A stretch of 64,000 nucleotides of DNA, taken from contig NC_087380.1 of assembly GCF_963675165.1 (NCBI RefSeq), positions 3,215,803 to 3,279,802 on the forward strand, read 5' to 3'. Made by a program: the position numbers and the translations under genes. The notes below the pieces were generated by a model, which had not been told where the DNA came from, made no database searches, and saw nothing but the letters and a program-made list of their open reading frames with translations. The stretch comes from Halichondria panicea (lineage: Eukaryota; Porifera; Demospongiae; Suberitida; Halichondriidae). Shown here in pieces: positions 22,690 to 33,467 of this stretch; the first letter of the stretch is position 1, and every line of letters starts with the position of its first letter.

Positions 22690-25600
22690 TAATCATATTG
22701 TTGTTGTAACAGTGGTTTTCGTGGGTTGTTGTTTGGAACTAAACACTATTCGTTTGTGGTTTGTGGTTGGAACTAAACACTCTAGATTATTCTTTGTTGA
22801 CTGCAGTATACCTATTCTAGATTGTTCTTTTGCTGACTGTGCATAATTTTATTCTTAGTATATAAGTGTGCTGTTTTGTTGTATAATAATCATAATTCGA
22901 TTACCTCTTCACTGACCTCTGAAACAATCAAAGTTTAGCTTTTCCACATTGTCAATGCATGTAAAAACTGTATATAGCTATTTTTGTGCTTCATATAATT
23001 ATTCACATGACCACACCTGGGTTCCTTTATATCTATAAGATAATAATTATAGTGTTGCAACTATAGCAGTAATTATACAGAAGCTGAGCCTCTTGCATAG
23101 ATACTGACGGTAATAATCCTTTATTGCACGATAAGGAATGGACAAAAGAAAACTGTGTTACGCCATGCATAATTATATAGATAATACTGTCCATTGTATA
23201 ATTAGCTCTTTAATTCCTGCTCGTTGACACCCTCTATATATTACTGCACGCTGATCACTGTCTGTATGGTTTCATGCTATATACGTGAATGTCAAGCTTT
23301 GGTTTCTTTTGCTGACCTTTTTAGTAAGGGCTGTAGCTCCCATTGTGAATGCAAGCCATGTGATCATGCGAGCTGTGTGTACACAATAGTATATTATAAT
23401 TATTGTTGTCAATGCATGACTATCTTTGTAAGAACTATATATAGGTGGCCTATTTATGTGCTTCATATAATTATTCACATGACCATGCACACCTGAGTTC
23501 CTTTGTCTATATAAGACATTAATTATAGTGTTGCAATATTAATTAGCTATACACAAGCTGATCCTCTTGGGATACTGACAATATCATTAAGATAGGGAAC
23601 GGATAAAAGAAAACCGTGTTACCATAGATTGCATGCATGGTATCATAATACCAAGAGTATATTGGAACTATACCGATACCTCTACACAAGCACAAAGTAA
23701 CGTGACATCGATCATATCCTGTCAATTGCACGTGAGCAACTCGCAATTGATGATGTTTGCGGCAACGCACAGAATTTGTAACAGTGAGTAAAGAATGCAA
23801 GTGAAGAGGATCAACCTGACTATTGTCTCTATTTAGATGATTCTTGTGAAGAAATCGTCTCCTATCATGCAGTGTGCAGTGAGCAGCTCTGAACGTTGAA
23901 CGCGAACAACTAGCTAGAATCATTGTTCAATTACTACACCCCTAAGTTAACATTTACTATAGGAGATTACTAGTAAGTTTACAATACTTCATCACGTGCG
24001 AATCATGCATGTTACTTTGTGCACGGTTTTTGTGTAGAGGTATCGACACTCTTCTCTTCTTATATGTGATGATAGCCTATTCTAGTTATGTTATTCTATG
24101 TAATCTTATTCATTTAATTTTTGTATTATGTAATGGTGTCATGTGACTGACACATGCCGTGAAAGTAATCTAGCTAAATAGCAGGCCAGATAGCCTGTGT
24201 TACATATACATGTATATACTCTTGTCCATTGTAATTAGCTTCTTCCTGCTCCTCTATTATACTGCACGTTGATCACAGTCTGCATGGTTTTATTGCTAGT
24301 AACAATAGCTATACGCACATGTAGTTGCTTTCAAGCTTGGTAGGGTTCCAATTGTGAATGCAAGCCATCTCTGGGTACTTGTTGCATTTTGACCTCTGAG
24401 ATCAAAGGAAACACTGTGCCAATATCTGCCTATGGTAACAGTATAGCTATACAATAATAGGTACATGTACTTGCGGTTTTGCTGACTTTTTAAGTAAGGG
24501 CTCCATATGATCATGCGAGCTGTGCATGTACTTGTATTGTTGTCAATGCATGAATATCTTTGTAAGAACTATATATAGTAGTCTATTTTTGTGCTTCATA
24601 TAATTATTCACATGACCACACCTGGGTTCCTTTATCAATCATTACAGTGTTGCAACTAGCAATAATTATACAGAAGCTGAGCCTCATGGACACTGACAAT
24701 AATCCTTTATTGCAAGATAGGAAATGGACAAAAGAAAACCGTGTTGTACCCAAGGAATTCAATATTGTGGTGACTGGGATTGGTGGATGTGGAAAAACTG
24801 CTTTCATCAATCGCATTACCGGATCAGCAAGCAAAGTTGATCATGCCATTGCACATGTTGGAGGGCTGACACGTACCAAATCTACTCTGGGAGGCTATAA
24901 TGTAGTGTTTTGGGAAACTAAGTGCATACGTGAAGCATCTGAAGCTGATCTTCTTAAGTGCCCGAAACCGAGTGTGCTAATTCTTTGTATCAATATTATG
25001 GATTCTCGATTTGGACTCTCTCATGAGCAGGCATTAAAGAATGTGTCAAGTTACTTTAACGAAAGTGTTTGGAACCACTGCATCATTGCTTTGACATGTG
25101 TTGACTTACTTCCGACAAAACCCCATTGGGCAGGCTTCGATTCTCAGAGAATGAAGGAAGAGTTAGAAAAGGAAGTTAAGATTTGGAAGTCTCATATTTC
25201 TACGAAATTAGCTTCAAACAATGTACCTCAAGACGTTGTACACAAAGTTGCATTTTTTCCAGTTGCTCGTAAGGAAGTAAATTCCAGACACTCTGAAATA
25301 ATTGATGAACGAAAATCATTGGATGCACTCAAATCTGCCTGTATTAGTGTTTTGAATTGTAGTGAACCAATTGCAAGGAAGAGTTTACCTGACAATGATT
25401 TTTTAAAAGGTTTTTATATATTTGTGGGAGGATTAGTTGGGTGCGTGGGAGTTATGTTCCCACCACTGCTACTTATAACTGTCCCATGTGGAGTGTATAT
25501 TGGAGGAAAAGTACATTCATATTTCTGGTCATAGATTATAGAGTATGTGTGAGTTATATGCACGTTGTCAATTTTAGCTATTTTTATGTCTTGTTTGTTA

Positions 25601-25735
25601 TCTGCACACAACCACACACACACACACGCATAAAAATGTTTCAGGAATTGATTCCTACCTTTTTGTGTATACCATGCACCTATACTCCACTGGTTTCGCC
25701 TACAGTATACAGTAACATTACATCTATATATATAT
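22690..25735. repeat. Right arm of the 13-kb inverted repeat
   Basis: Reverse complement of 12728-15808. It carries the truncated 5'-end copies at about 23010-23170 and 23500-23640 and the full GTPase at 24647-25534, all now on the plus strand. It ends at the block containing CAGTATACAGTAACATTACA. Arm-to-arm differences are few, implying a recent duplication or ongoing gene conversion. Confidence 0.9.
24647..25534 (+). CDS. Atypical AIG1/GIMAP-like P-loop GTPase, type 1, copy B
   Basis: A 295-residue frame differing from copy A at three residues that I could see: E/D in the METD/MDTD start region, D/N in GGYDVV/GGYNVV, and R/K in YIGGRVHS/YIGGKVHS. Same intact P-loop GIGGCGKTAF, same TCVD motif, same missing DTPG box, same C-terminal hydrophobic segment. 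The likely start is either 24647 or the internal ATG at 24686 (MDTDNN). All three changes are mild and the frame is fully open, which suggests selection or very recent duplication. Upstream lies the recurrent GTPase module. Confidence 0.75.
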   Translation: MLQLAIIIQKLSLMDTDNNPLLQDRKWTKENRVVPKEFNIVVTGIGGCGKTAFINRITGSASKVDHAIAHVGGLTRTKSTLGGYNVVFWETKCIREASEADLLKCPKPSVLILCINIMDSRFGLSHEQALKNVSSYFNESVWNHCIIALTCVDLLPTKPHWAGFDSQRMKEELEKEVKIWKSHISTKLASNNVPQDVVHKVAFFPVARKEVNSRHSEIIDERKSLDALKSACISVLNCSEPIARKSLPDNDFLKGFYIFVGGLVGCVGVMFPPLLLITVPCGVYIGGKVHSYFWS

Positions 25736-26136
25736 ACACATTAAAAGCGCCAGACATATGCATGCGGTGGCATAAAGTGTTGACTAAAGCAGTGAATTAA
25801 ACTATCAATATAGTATGTTAGCAGTACGAGACGTGATGTTCCCTCCTGTCTCCAGGTGTGTGGATTGTTGCTGCAGTACCCCAACACTGATGCATGGTCA
25901 GATCAACTTTTCATAATGACGTCACCGTTTTGATTTATAATGAAGGAAGTGGTCCGTTCTGCATTCGGTTTAACACTACCGTTTATACGTGCGTTTAAGA
26001 AACGTAATGGGAACTTTTTATTGTATATTTACTAGAATATTTTGCGGGTGAAAAACCTTTGCGAATGAGTCAAATTAGCAGAAAATTTGACTCTTCGCGA
26101 TCTAACTATTGTGTTCTGGCAAGGATCGTGTGTGTA

Positions 26137-26556
26137 CAGTAGACTCTCGTTAATCCAGCCACCCTTGGGACCATGCAGCTTGGCCGGAATAGCGAGGTGG
26201 CCGTACTTCAGATAATTAGCCGCGGCTTAAAAACGACCTTACCTCGAATCTAATCACTGATTTTGCAGTTCTTGTCTCGAGGATAATGAAAGATAATGAA
26301 TCATTCTGCTCTCTATTTAAGTGTAATCCAATTTTATTTACTAAACCACACCCAAAACATCATATCTGGCCCTAATACAAGTATAAAATTACGTTATTTG
26401 GGACAGCAGCACTGGCCGGTAAACGGAATAGCGAGTGGCCGTACTTCAGGGTGAGTTTTGTGCAGTAAACATAGAGGTAGCATTCCGTGCCAAACCAAAT
26501 GGCCGGTATATCGAGGTGGCCGTACTTCAGAGAACCGGAATAGCGAGAGTCTACTG
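26137..26556. mobile_element. Tigger/pogo-like MITE
   Basis: The ends are CAGTAGACTCTCG and its inverse, and the GGCCGTACTTCAG and CCGGAATAGCGAG blocks are repeated several times inside in both subterminal regions. A TA precedes the left end and a GTA follows the right end, so a TA target is likely. Lies between GLDC pseudo-exons. Confidence 0.65.
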
Positions 26557-26789
26557 GTATAATTTAGGTTTTGCGGATTTTATTGTTGCAAATTGATCGA
26601 CCCTCGCAAAATTCGCAAATGTTTGATGCTCGCAAAACATTCTATAGTAATACAGTACACAAACCTAGCTTTCTTATGTGCCGATCATTATATTACATTA
26701 CAACATCTTTAAATGACGTCATAAGCCAAGTAAAATTTAATGGACTGAGCGAGGATTGCACCATGTGTACCCCTAGCCTCCTTCACAAG

Positions 26790-26907
26790 CACTAATCAAA
26801 GTAGAATAACTAGGGGTACACTAGCCTCGATCCCAGGCCTCTCTCAAGGAAGAGCGGCCTGGGATCGAGGCTATAGTGTACCCCTAGTTATTCTACTTTG
26901 ATTAGTG
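26790..26907. repeat. 118-bp near-perfect palindrome carrying paired TAGCCTCG ends
   Basis: Arms of about 50 bp (CACTAATCAAAGTAGAATAA ... GATCCCAGGCC) surround a loop of about 16 bp. The inner part of each arm is a TAGCCTCGATCCCAGGCC TIR. Directly to the left (26774-26789) is TAGCCTCCTTCACAAG, the alternative end of the same family. GTGTACCCCTAG occurs three times around it in alternating orientation. Confidence 0.8.
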
Positions 26908-27174
26908 TCTCTGAAAGCTGCCATTATGGTCATGCACATTGTCATACGTATTTCTCCTTTTAGTTTGCCAGCCGTCTACCACGGCCCCGAGGGACTCAGG
27001 GAGATAGCCACTAGAGTGCATCGGAGTACCCTAGTGCTGGCTGAAAGTGAGAGTTACTACTACTGTGGATATGGTGAATATATTTTGGGGGGGGGGGGGC
27101 CATTGTCCCCCTTTAAAATACATAATCATTTTATGGAGGGCAGTACAGAAAAAAAGAGAACGCACACAGTGTAA

Positions 27175-27290
27175 TGATTTATTTGCAGTTCGGAGGTAGC
27201 CAGGTCCATTGATATGGGGTGCTTTGAAAGCGTGACCAATGCTGGTGCGGGCACCACGAATACACTGTATGGCAGAACGAAGCACCCCTT
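27175..27290 (-). pseudogene. Fragment of non-LTR RT element C-terminus
   Basis: The minus-strand reading LLRSAIQCIRGARTSIGHA is the C-terminal signature of an RT/endonuclease retroelement common in sponges and corals. The same element family supplies the fragments at 55360-55745 and 63157-64000. Only a short end is left, in the GLDC region. Confidence 0.6.
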
Positions 27291-28212
27291 ATGCAAATGT
27301 CAATTCTGCTAGACTAAGCTCTGCAGCTAAACTGGAAGCTTGCCAGATTTAGACATGGGAATGGGTCAGTGACACTGAGTGGAATGGAATCCAGACAGTT
27401 TAAACCACCACCACTTCCTGCCAGCATGCATTCCATATCACACTGCATGACTTCTACAGATACACTTAAATACTGCGGGTCTTGCCTGGACGATGGCTAC
27501 CTGAAGGGGCTCCGTTATTCTTTTTGAAGCCCTTTATTCAGTATCAGTGGAATCGGTTGGAATTGCCAGAGCCATACCCCACCTAAGTGAATGTATTGAC
27601 TGTTGTTCTTCTCGGGCTATTATAGTTACTCAGGTTAATTGTAGTATATATGCCTATAACTTTACAGCCCGGCTGACGACAGGAGGTTATTGTGCATGGT
27701 GATCTGGCAATCAGAAAAGTGTTTAGTGTGAACTTGGTTACATTGTCCATCAGGGACCATTCTAGATCTTCAACACTGTTAGGGCCTTCTGATTTGCGTG
27801 CATGAATATATTACATAATTAAGTACGTTTTGTTAACATTGTATGCTGATCTGATTTGTTTTCTTGTGTCAGGTGACATTTAACTTTGACGTGGTAGACA
27901 GACTCAAAGTTCTCAGGAGAGGTATAGGCGAAAAAAAATCAACCTGAGAATCTACGAGGATGAGTCAGTAAGTGATCCACTATTACTGTACCTGTTGCGT
28001 GGGAGTTTAACATTCCTGTTTTCACCACTACAGTTGGGTGCAGCTCTAGATGAGACAGTTACGCCTACTGACATGGCTGACCAAATGTGGATGTTTGGTA
28101 CCTCGCAAGGGGTCTAGGACTCCATCATCAACAGCCTCCCAGCAGAGGACACAGAGGGGGTCATTCCGGGAACAACCCTTTGAGAGAACATGCACAATTC
28201 CTTCAACTTGTG

Positions 28213-29288
28213 AGTGGCAGGGAGGGAGTTTGTGTGACTGTACCTTAGGACCTTAAGAAAATGATCAAAAACTTCAGTGTACATGTACGTACGTACCATA
28301 CCCTCGCGAAAATACGCCCACCCTTTTTTGCAAGAAGTTTAGGCTGGGACTGGGCGTTTAATCGCGAACGGCGAGTTTTCATTCGAATATACGCCCACCC
28401 ACGGCCTGAAATTAATTTATTGTATTTTCATAGTATGAACATTTCATTGACAACAACAATGTTATAAACTAATGCATGGGTATGATTAAAGCATGACTAG
28501 AGAATGAACATGAAGAAGTGGACTTTGACTGTATTCGTTGCTTGTCAATGTCAGATGTAGCAGAAACTTCCCTAAGGACGGTAAGTCATACTCCTACAGA
28601 GCAGCTATCAGGTACTTTGTTTCAGAAAACCAAGGCAAGGTAACCTGCAAGGGTGATAACTTTCTTCTCAGATTTGACTTTGTGTTTCCCTTTCTCTGCA
28701 TACAGGACTACTTGTTCCCTAGCTGCATATACATCTTCAAGGCAAACAGATCCATACAGAGAAGTTATAAATCTTGGTCCAGCAAGGAGTATATATATAT
28801 AGTCTACTCATACTAGCTACTACCTAAAACCATAGATAGAAGAGGAAGAGGGATTGGTAACGGAAGTACCCTCGTGTAACATCCGCTTTACCCGCGGTTT
28901 AATCGAGGCTGTGTCAACAAGCTAAAGCTGTTGATGGGCGTAGTCCGGCCTAGGCCAAGCTGATGGCCTATTTCTACACTCACGCTCAGTCTGTGCAACT
29001 CACTGTTATAACCAGCACGCTCACACGTTTTAGCAATACAAGACTATAAATAGCAGCTGTTTGTCTAAAACTTTACTGGAATGTCCCTTTTTACTGGGTG
29101 TGGTCAGTCATTAGCAAGTACAACACATGGCTCACAGACTGGGTGTCTAGTGTTATATATTGCTAAAAAAGATTATGTCTCGAGAAGACACAACTTTCTT
29201 ATTTTGAGCGAGTTATCCGGCAAAATAGCCTCGTTTATAGGGCGTAACACGGATAGTTTTCGAGGTTTTACTGCAGATTCAATGTAAA
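28213..29288. other. Spacer with TIR-like ends
   Basis: No gene recognised; small open frames such as 28538-28816 have no known domain. Contains the left TIR CATACCCTCGCGAAAATA (about 28297) and, further in, a TAGAAGAGGAAGAGGGATTGG block (about 28835). Both have inverted partners at 31040-31081 and 30853-30900. Confidence 0.5.
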
Positions 29289-31081
29289 ACTAGAGCACTA
29301 AAGTGCAAACCCTCGGCTGGTGACATGATTATAAAGAAACCAGAAGACTGATATAATGCAGTGCATATAGTGATGTTGTATCATCATCATGCATGACTTG
29401 CACAGCAACTCAGGAGCAATAAAACTAAACCAGACTGGAGGCATGCTGAAACATTTAAGAACAGGTAGTAGTACTATAGATATATGCACTGTGGATTAGG
29501 ATCACAGCAAAGAAGCCTGGAGTCTCAGAGAAGTATGGCTCCAGGTCCTGCATGGATCCCAGTCAGCTAAAGCAAGCTTTCTACTTTAGTGACCCTGTTC
29601 CATTGTTCCTGGTATATACAGCTTTCTACTTTAGTGACCCTGTTCCATTGTTTCTGGACCTGGTACAGGATCACTTCAGTTATAAGTAACGCATGTGCAA
29701 GTTCTGTTCAAGCTCGCTTTTATTAGACAACAAAGCTTTAATACCGAAAGCTGCCACTATTAGAAGTACTGACTTGTTGTGTGGAGGCTACCCATGCTGT
29801 AAACGCAGTGCTAGAGCATCCAGGTAAGCAGACCCAGTCACAAGCTTCTTAGCTTTTGCTCGTTTTTATTTGACAACGAAGGTTTAACATGAAATTCTGC
29901 CACTATTAAAATTAATAACTTGTTGTATGAAGGCTATCCATGCTGTAAACGCAGTGCTGTGGCATCCAGGTGAGTAGATTCACCTGTCACAAACAAACAA
30001 ACTGGAGCACTAAACTTGTCTAAAGTGCAAACCCTCGGCTGGTGACATGATTATAAAGAAACCAGAAGACTGATAATTATAATGCAGTGCATATAGTGAT
30101 GTTGTTATCATCATCATGCATGACTTGCACAGCAACTCAGGAGCAATAAAACTAAACCAGACTGGAGGCATGCTGAAACATTTGAGAACAGGTAGTAGTA
30201 CTATAAATATATGCACTGTGGATTAGGATCACAGCAAAGAAGCATGGAGTCTCAGAGAAGTATGGCTCCAGGTCCTGCATGGATCCCAGTCAGCTAAAGC
30301 AAGCTTTCTGCTTTAGTGACCCTGTTCCAATATTGTTCCTGGTATAATTATACAGCTTTCTACTTTAGTGACCCTGTTCCATTGTTTCTGGACCTGGTAC
30401 AGGATCACTTCAGTTATAAGTAACGCATGTGCAAGTTCTGTTCAAGCTACATTTTGCTCGCTTTTATTAGACAACGAAGCTTTAACACCGAAAGCTGCCA
30501 CTATTAGAAGTACTGACTTGTTGTGTGGAGGCTACCCATGCTGTAAACGCAGTGCTAGAGCATCCAGGTAAGCAGACCCAGTCACAAGCTTCTTAGCTTT
30601 TGCTCTGTTTTTATTTGACAACGAAGGTTTAACATGAAATTCTGCCACTATTAAAATTAATAACTTGTTGTATGAAGGCTATCCATGCTGTAAACGCAGT
30701 GCCATGGCATGCAGGTGAGTAGACTCACACATTACAAACAAACAAACAGACCAACGGACTACTATACCCGTGGCCGCCCACGCGCGCCTCGGGTAACAAA
30801 CCAAACGACTACTATAACCCGTGGCCGCCCACGCGCCTCGGGTTAATAATCACGTGAACTGCTTCCGTTACCAATCCATCTTACTCTTCTATCTATGCTA
30901 AAACTTCCTTTCTTCACTAAAATTAATAGTGAACATGTGGCATTTAGCTACTTCGCATGTTCAAACTCTTCATTCTGGATGGGCTTATAATCGAGTGAAA
31001 ATACCCTCGTGCAAGAACTTCGAAGCAAAAGAGGGGATGGGCGTTTATTCAAGATGGGCTTATTTTCGCGAGGGTATGGTA
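28294..31081. mobile_element. Possible composite TIR element enclosing the first repeat array
   Basis: TACCATACCCTCGCGAAAAT at the left has its inverse at the right, followed on both sides by GCCCA-rich sequence. A second inverted pair is nested inside (28830-28870 and 30853-30902). No transposase and no convincing target duplication were found, so this may be two independent inverted pairs. Confidence 0.4.
29289..30846. repeat. First tandem array, two units of about 715 bp
   Basis: Units start at 29289 and about 30002 with CTAGAGCACTAAAGTGCAAA or a close variant and share the same internal order as the large array at 40877-53601: CCCTCGGCTGGTGACATGAT, CAGACTGGAGGCATGCTGAA, a segment ending GCATCCAG/GTAAGC, and a segment ending GCATCCAG/GTGAGT. 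The array closes with two GC-rich minisatellite units (30755-30846). Confidence 0.85.
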
Positions 31082-31764
31082 CATGTACTTATGATCAATC
31101 TTTAATTAAGCACATGCAAAAATTGGTAATAAATGAACGGTTAGGTGATACACAAATTTTGTTTGTTCAGGTATCACAGCAAGACTGCCTTGCTGCGTTA
31201 TATGAAGCGATTGGAAAACTTTGACCTTTCACTCGGTCTTTGTATACCAATAGCGTAATCATTTTTGTTAGCAGAGCTTGCTCTTATTTGTACATGTGAT
31301 GTGCTGCGTATGCTTATGAAGTTGTATTGGTCTGTGTGTTTGGTGTTAATAGTGTTAGTGTGCCTTTCAACGCCTGTACATGTACAATCATACTTACGTG
31401 TGCTTAATTAATACAGTATAATTATATGATTGTGTATAATTATACTCAGGCGTGTTTTTGTACCTGGTGATTGTGATAGGGTTGACCCCTCCCTACTCCA
31501 GTCTGGACCTCCCGTACATCCGCACGAGAAACTGGTGAGTGTATATAATGTACATGTAGATAAACCAACCTCGTAGCTAATAATACGGTTGGATATACTG
31601 TATACTAATTAGCTATATGAATTTGCCATAAATATCTTGTTACCCGTACTTGGCACCTCCACCGAGGCATCAGCACCCGCGGTGCTTTCATTTATTCTGA
31701 GCTTTGTCAGTACCAATACACTCCTTATATACCCCACACACACATCACACACATCACACACCAG

Positions 31765-32380
31765 GATCACACAGTATACACACCCTACCAGCCCAAGATG
31801 TCCCAGGGTCGACTGGAGAGTCTAATGAACTATCAGACACTGATCAGTGACCTCACAGGACTGTACATTGCGAATGCCTCACTCTTGGATGAAGCCTCAG
31901 CCGCGGCTCTCTGTCACAGGTCAGGCATACCTCTGTACCCTCCATAGTAGCCTCGATTCCAGGCCGGCCTTGTGAAGGAGGCTACCTCCATAGGTGTTTA
32001 CTTAGTTCATTGAACAACAGTGGGACCTCTCTAAATGACTACACCCTTGAAGAAAGACCAACTGCGCTATATATAGCCCATGGACCCAGGTCCCAAATAA
32101 ACAATTTGTGTGTAAAAGCAACCCCTTAGCCTCCTTTAAAGGCCCATTTGATATAACAGTCATCCAACCTTGCTTTAATTCTCTTAGCTTCCTCCGAACC
32201 TCCCTCTCCCTCTTGCACCCCAACACACACAGACAGTGCAAATGGACAGAGACTCCGCTGTTCCTGGTGGATAGTCGCTGTCACCCTCAGTCCATCGCCG
32301 TAGTGAGAACCAGAGCATCTCATCTTGGAGTGGAGGTGGTGGAGTCTGACTTCAGGGACTTTGACTTCTCATCTGGACAG
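31765..32380 (+). pseudogene. GLDC: Second GLDC fragment, two exons
   Basis: Exons 31765-31919 and 32233-32380 are close relatives of 7260-7424 and 7819-7962. The first has a 2-bp insertion soon after ITQY that shifts the frame, a D-to-Y change ([10 protein letters not shown]), and loses four residues (EAMA) in the ASAAAEA stretch. The second is open and reads WTETPLFLVDSRCHPQSI to FRDFDFSSGQ, better preserved than the first copy, where a TAA and a deletion occur. No other GLDC exons flank it. Confidence 0.8.
31948..31984. mobile_element. 37-bp micro-MITE of TAGCCTC family with 9-bp TSD
   Basis: Starts TAGCCTCGATTCCAGGCC and ends GGCCTTGTGAAGGAGGCTA, with the two halves almost touching. It is flanked by perfect 9-bp repeats CCTCCATAG (31939-31947 and 31985-31993). 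The matching intron of the first GLDC copy (around 7448-7465) lacks it, so it is a real insertion. Confidence 0.85.
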
Positions 32381-32668
32381 GTTTGTGTGATAGTGCGTAT
32401 ACACTGAACCTGTGAGATTTGTGTTTGTATAAAGATTAAAGTTGAGCCCATGCTCTCACTTGAATGCCTAAACAATTCAGCCATCGAGCTATTACACCAA
32501 TTCCCGTCACTGGTTGGTCACTAATGCATTGTATCAGATCTAGTATGAGTTGGATACAATTTACATAATTATGGCATCAACCGGTTGGGACAGTGTACAT
32601 TGTATATGTCCACATTGTAATGAAAGCACCGCTGGTGCTAATGCCTCGGTGGAGGAGCCAAAGCTTTA

Positions 32669-33073
32669 TGGTTACTTTTACTCACTGCAGAATAGAAGTC
32701 CTTGAACACTAGTTTTGTCAGTTTTTTTCCTCTTTGCAGGTCCCAAAAGAGTCTGCAGTATAATTATGTTTGTATGAATATCAATGCTAGTGCTATTGTA
32801 ATGTGTAAGAATTTCATGACTATGAAGATGCATGCATGAGAAAAGAAGACATCAAAACTACAAGTACATGAAGTATAAAGATTATTTTTGACACTAATTT
32901 ATGTGATCATGAGCAGCAAGTACTTGAAGCAAAATCTCTTGGTTTATAGATGTAGATATATACCTTCCAGAGGGAGACTCGAAGAGATATATGAGCTGTA
33001 ACACTACATACAGAAGAGCTATAGCCCGGTAAGTATCCAAAAAGACGCACAATTTCTCCTCGCAATTTCTCTA
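32669..33073. other. Non-coding spacer
   Basis: No recognisable gene or repeat in this AT-rich stretch. Confidence 0.4.
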
Positions 33074-33195
33074 CACTGTAAAAAATGAAGTGCGGTGAGC
33101 ACACTAAAATGGTCGCATATAGCACACTTTTTCCAAAAAGCGTGCTATATGCGACGGGTGCCCACCGCACTTTTTTTCACTCATTTTTTACAGTG
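33074..33195. mobile_element. 122-bp MITE with TA target duplication
   Basis: Ends CACTGTAAAAAATGA and its inverse, then GTGCGGTG / CACCGCAC, with a second palindrome inside around GCATATAGCACAC. TA dinucleotides flank it at 33072-33073 and 33196-33197, as for Tc1/mariner-type elements. Confidence 0.75.
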
Positions 33196-33269
33196 TATAT
33201 AAATCTTTACAACATTGTCAACAATGGGTACGGATCGTCGCCCACTGGGTTGTTTTTCATGACTGACAC

Positions 33270-33311
33270 TAGCCTCGATTCCAGGCCGTTTAGGCCTTGT
33301 GAAGGAGGCTA
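33270..33311. mobile_element. 42-bp micro-MITE of TAGCCTC family with 9-bp TSD
   Basis: Begins TAGCCTCGATTCCAGGCC and ends GCCTTGTGAAGGAGGCTA, like the 37-bp element at 31948. Perfect 9-bp repeats GACTGACAC flank it (33261-33269 and 33312-33320). Confidence 0.85.
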
Positions 33312-33467
33312 GACTGACACTTGTAGCTTAGTAATTTTCATGTTTAGTTGCAAAATAATGAGAGAAAAACACTTGAAAACGACATGTAGCACGTTCACAC
33401 CTAGTCTAGTTACTACAATGTCCAATAATAGCATGTTCATGGCAGATCCTGATGGTACAGCTGGGGC

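Larger units (their letters stand above)
25856..28212 (+). pseudogene. GLDC: GLDC pseudogene, later exons, with in-frame stops
   Basis: Exon-like pieces: about 25856-25895 (LLLQYPNTDA), which directly follows the 7819-7962 exon in the protein; 26965-27047 (YHGPEGLREIATRVHRSTL); about 27920-27970 (KKINLRIYEDES, with a frameshift at a poly-A run); and 28033-28212 (LDETVTPTDMADQMWMFGTS...). The last contains an in-frame TAG after FGTSQGV and an in-frame TGA after PGTTL. The exons coding the central part between QYPNTDA and YHGPEG are not present. With the damage upstream, this locus is a decayed GLDC copy. Confidence 0.8.
31649..32668. mobile_element. GLDC segment bounded by an inverted hairpin repeat (possible captured gene fragment)
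   Basis: The left end reads TTGGCACCTCCACCGAGGCA, continuing to GCGGTGCTTTCATT. The right end (32619-32668) is its inverse with a few changes. Similarity to the first GLDC copy (7190-8165) begins just inside the left hairpin and stops just at the right one. A further copy of the hairpin occurs alone at 17930-17975. The boundary match suggests mobilisation of a gene fragment; no clear TSD was seen. Confidence 0.5.

Noticed and set aside
28120-28200. In-frame TAG and TGA in the GLDC exon as readthrough or selenocysteine
   Set aside because: Two different stops in one short exon, plus frameshifts elsewhere in the gene, fit decay. No selenocysteine is known at these positions.
28294-31081. A single autonomous transposon
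   Set aside because: No transposase and no target duplication; kept only as a possible composite.
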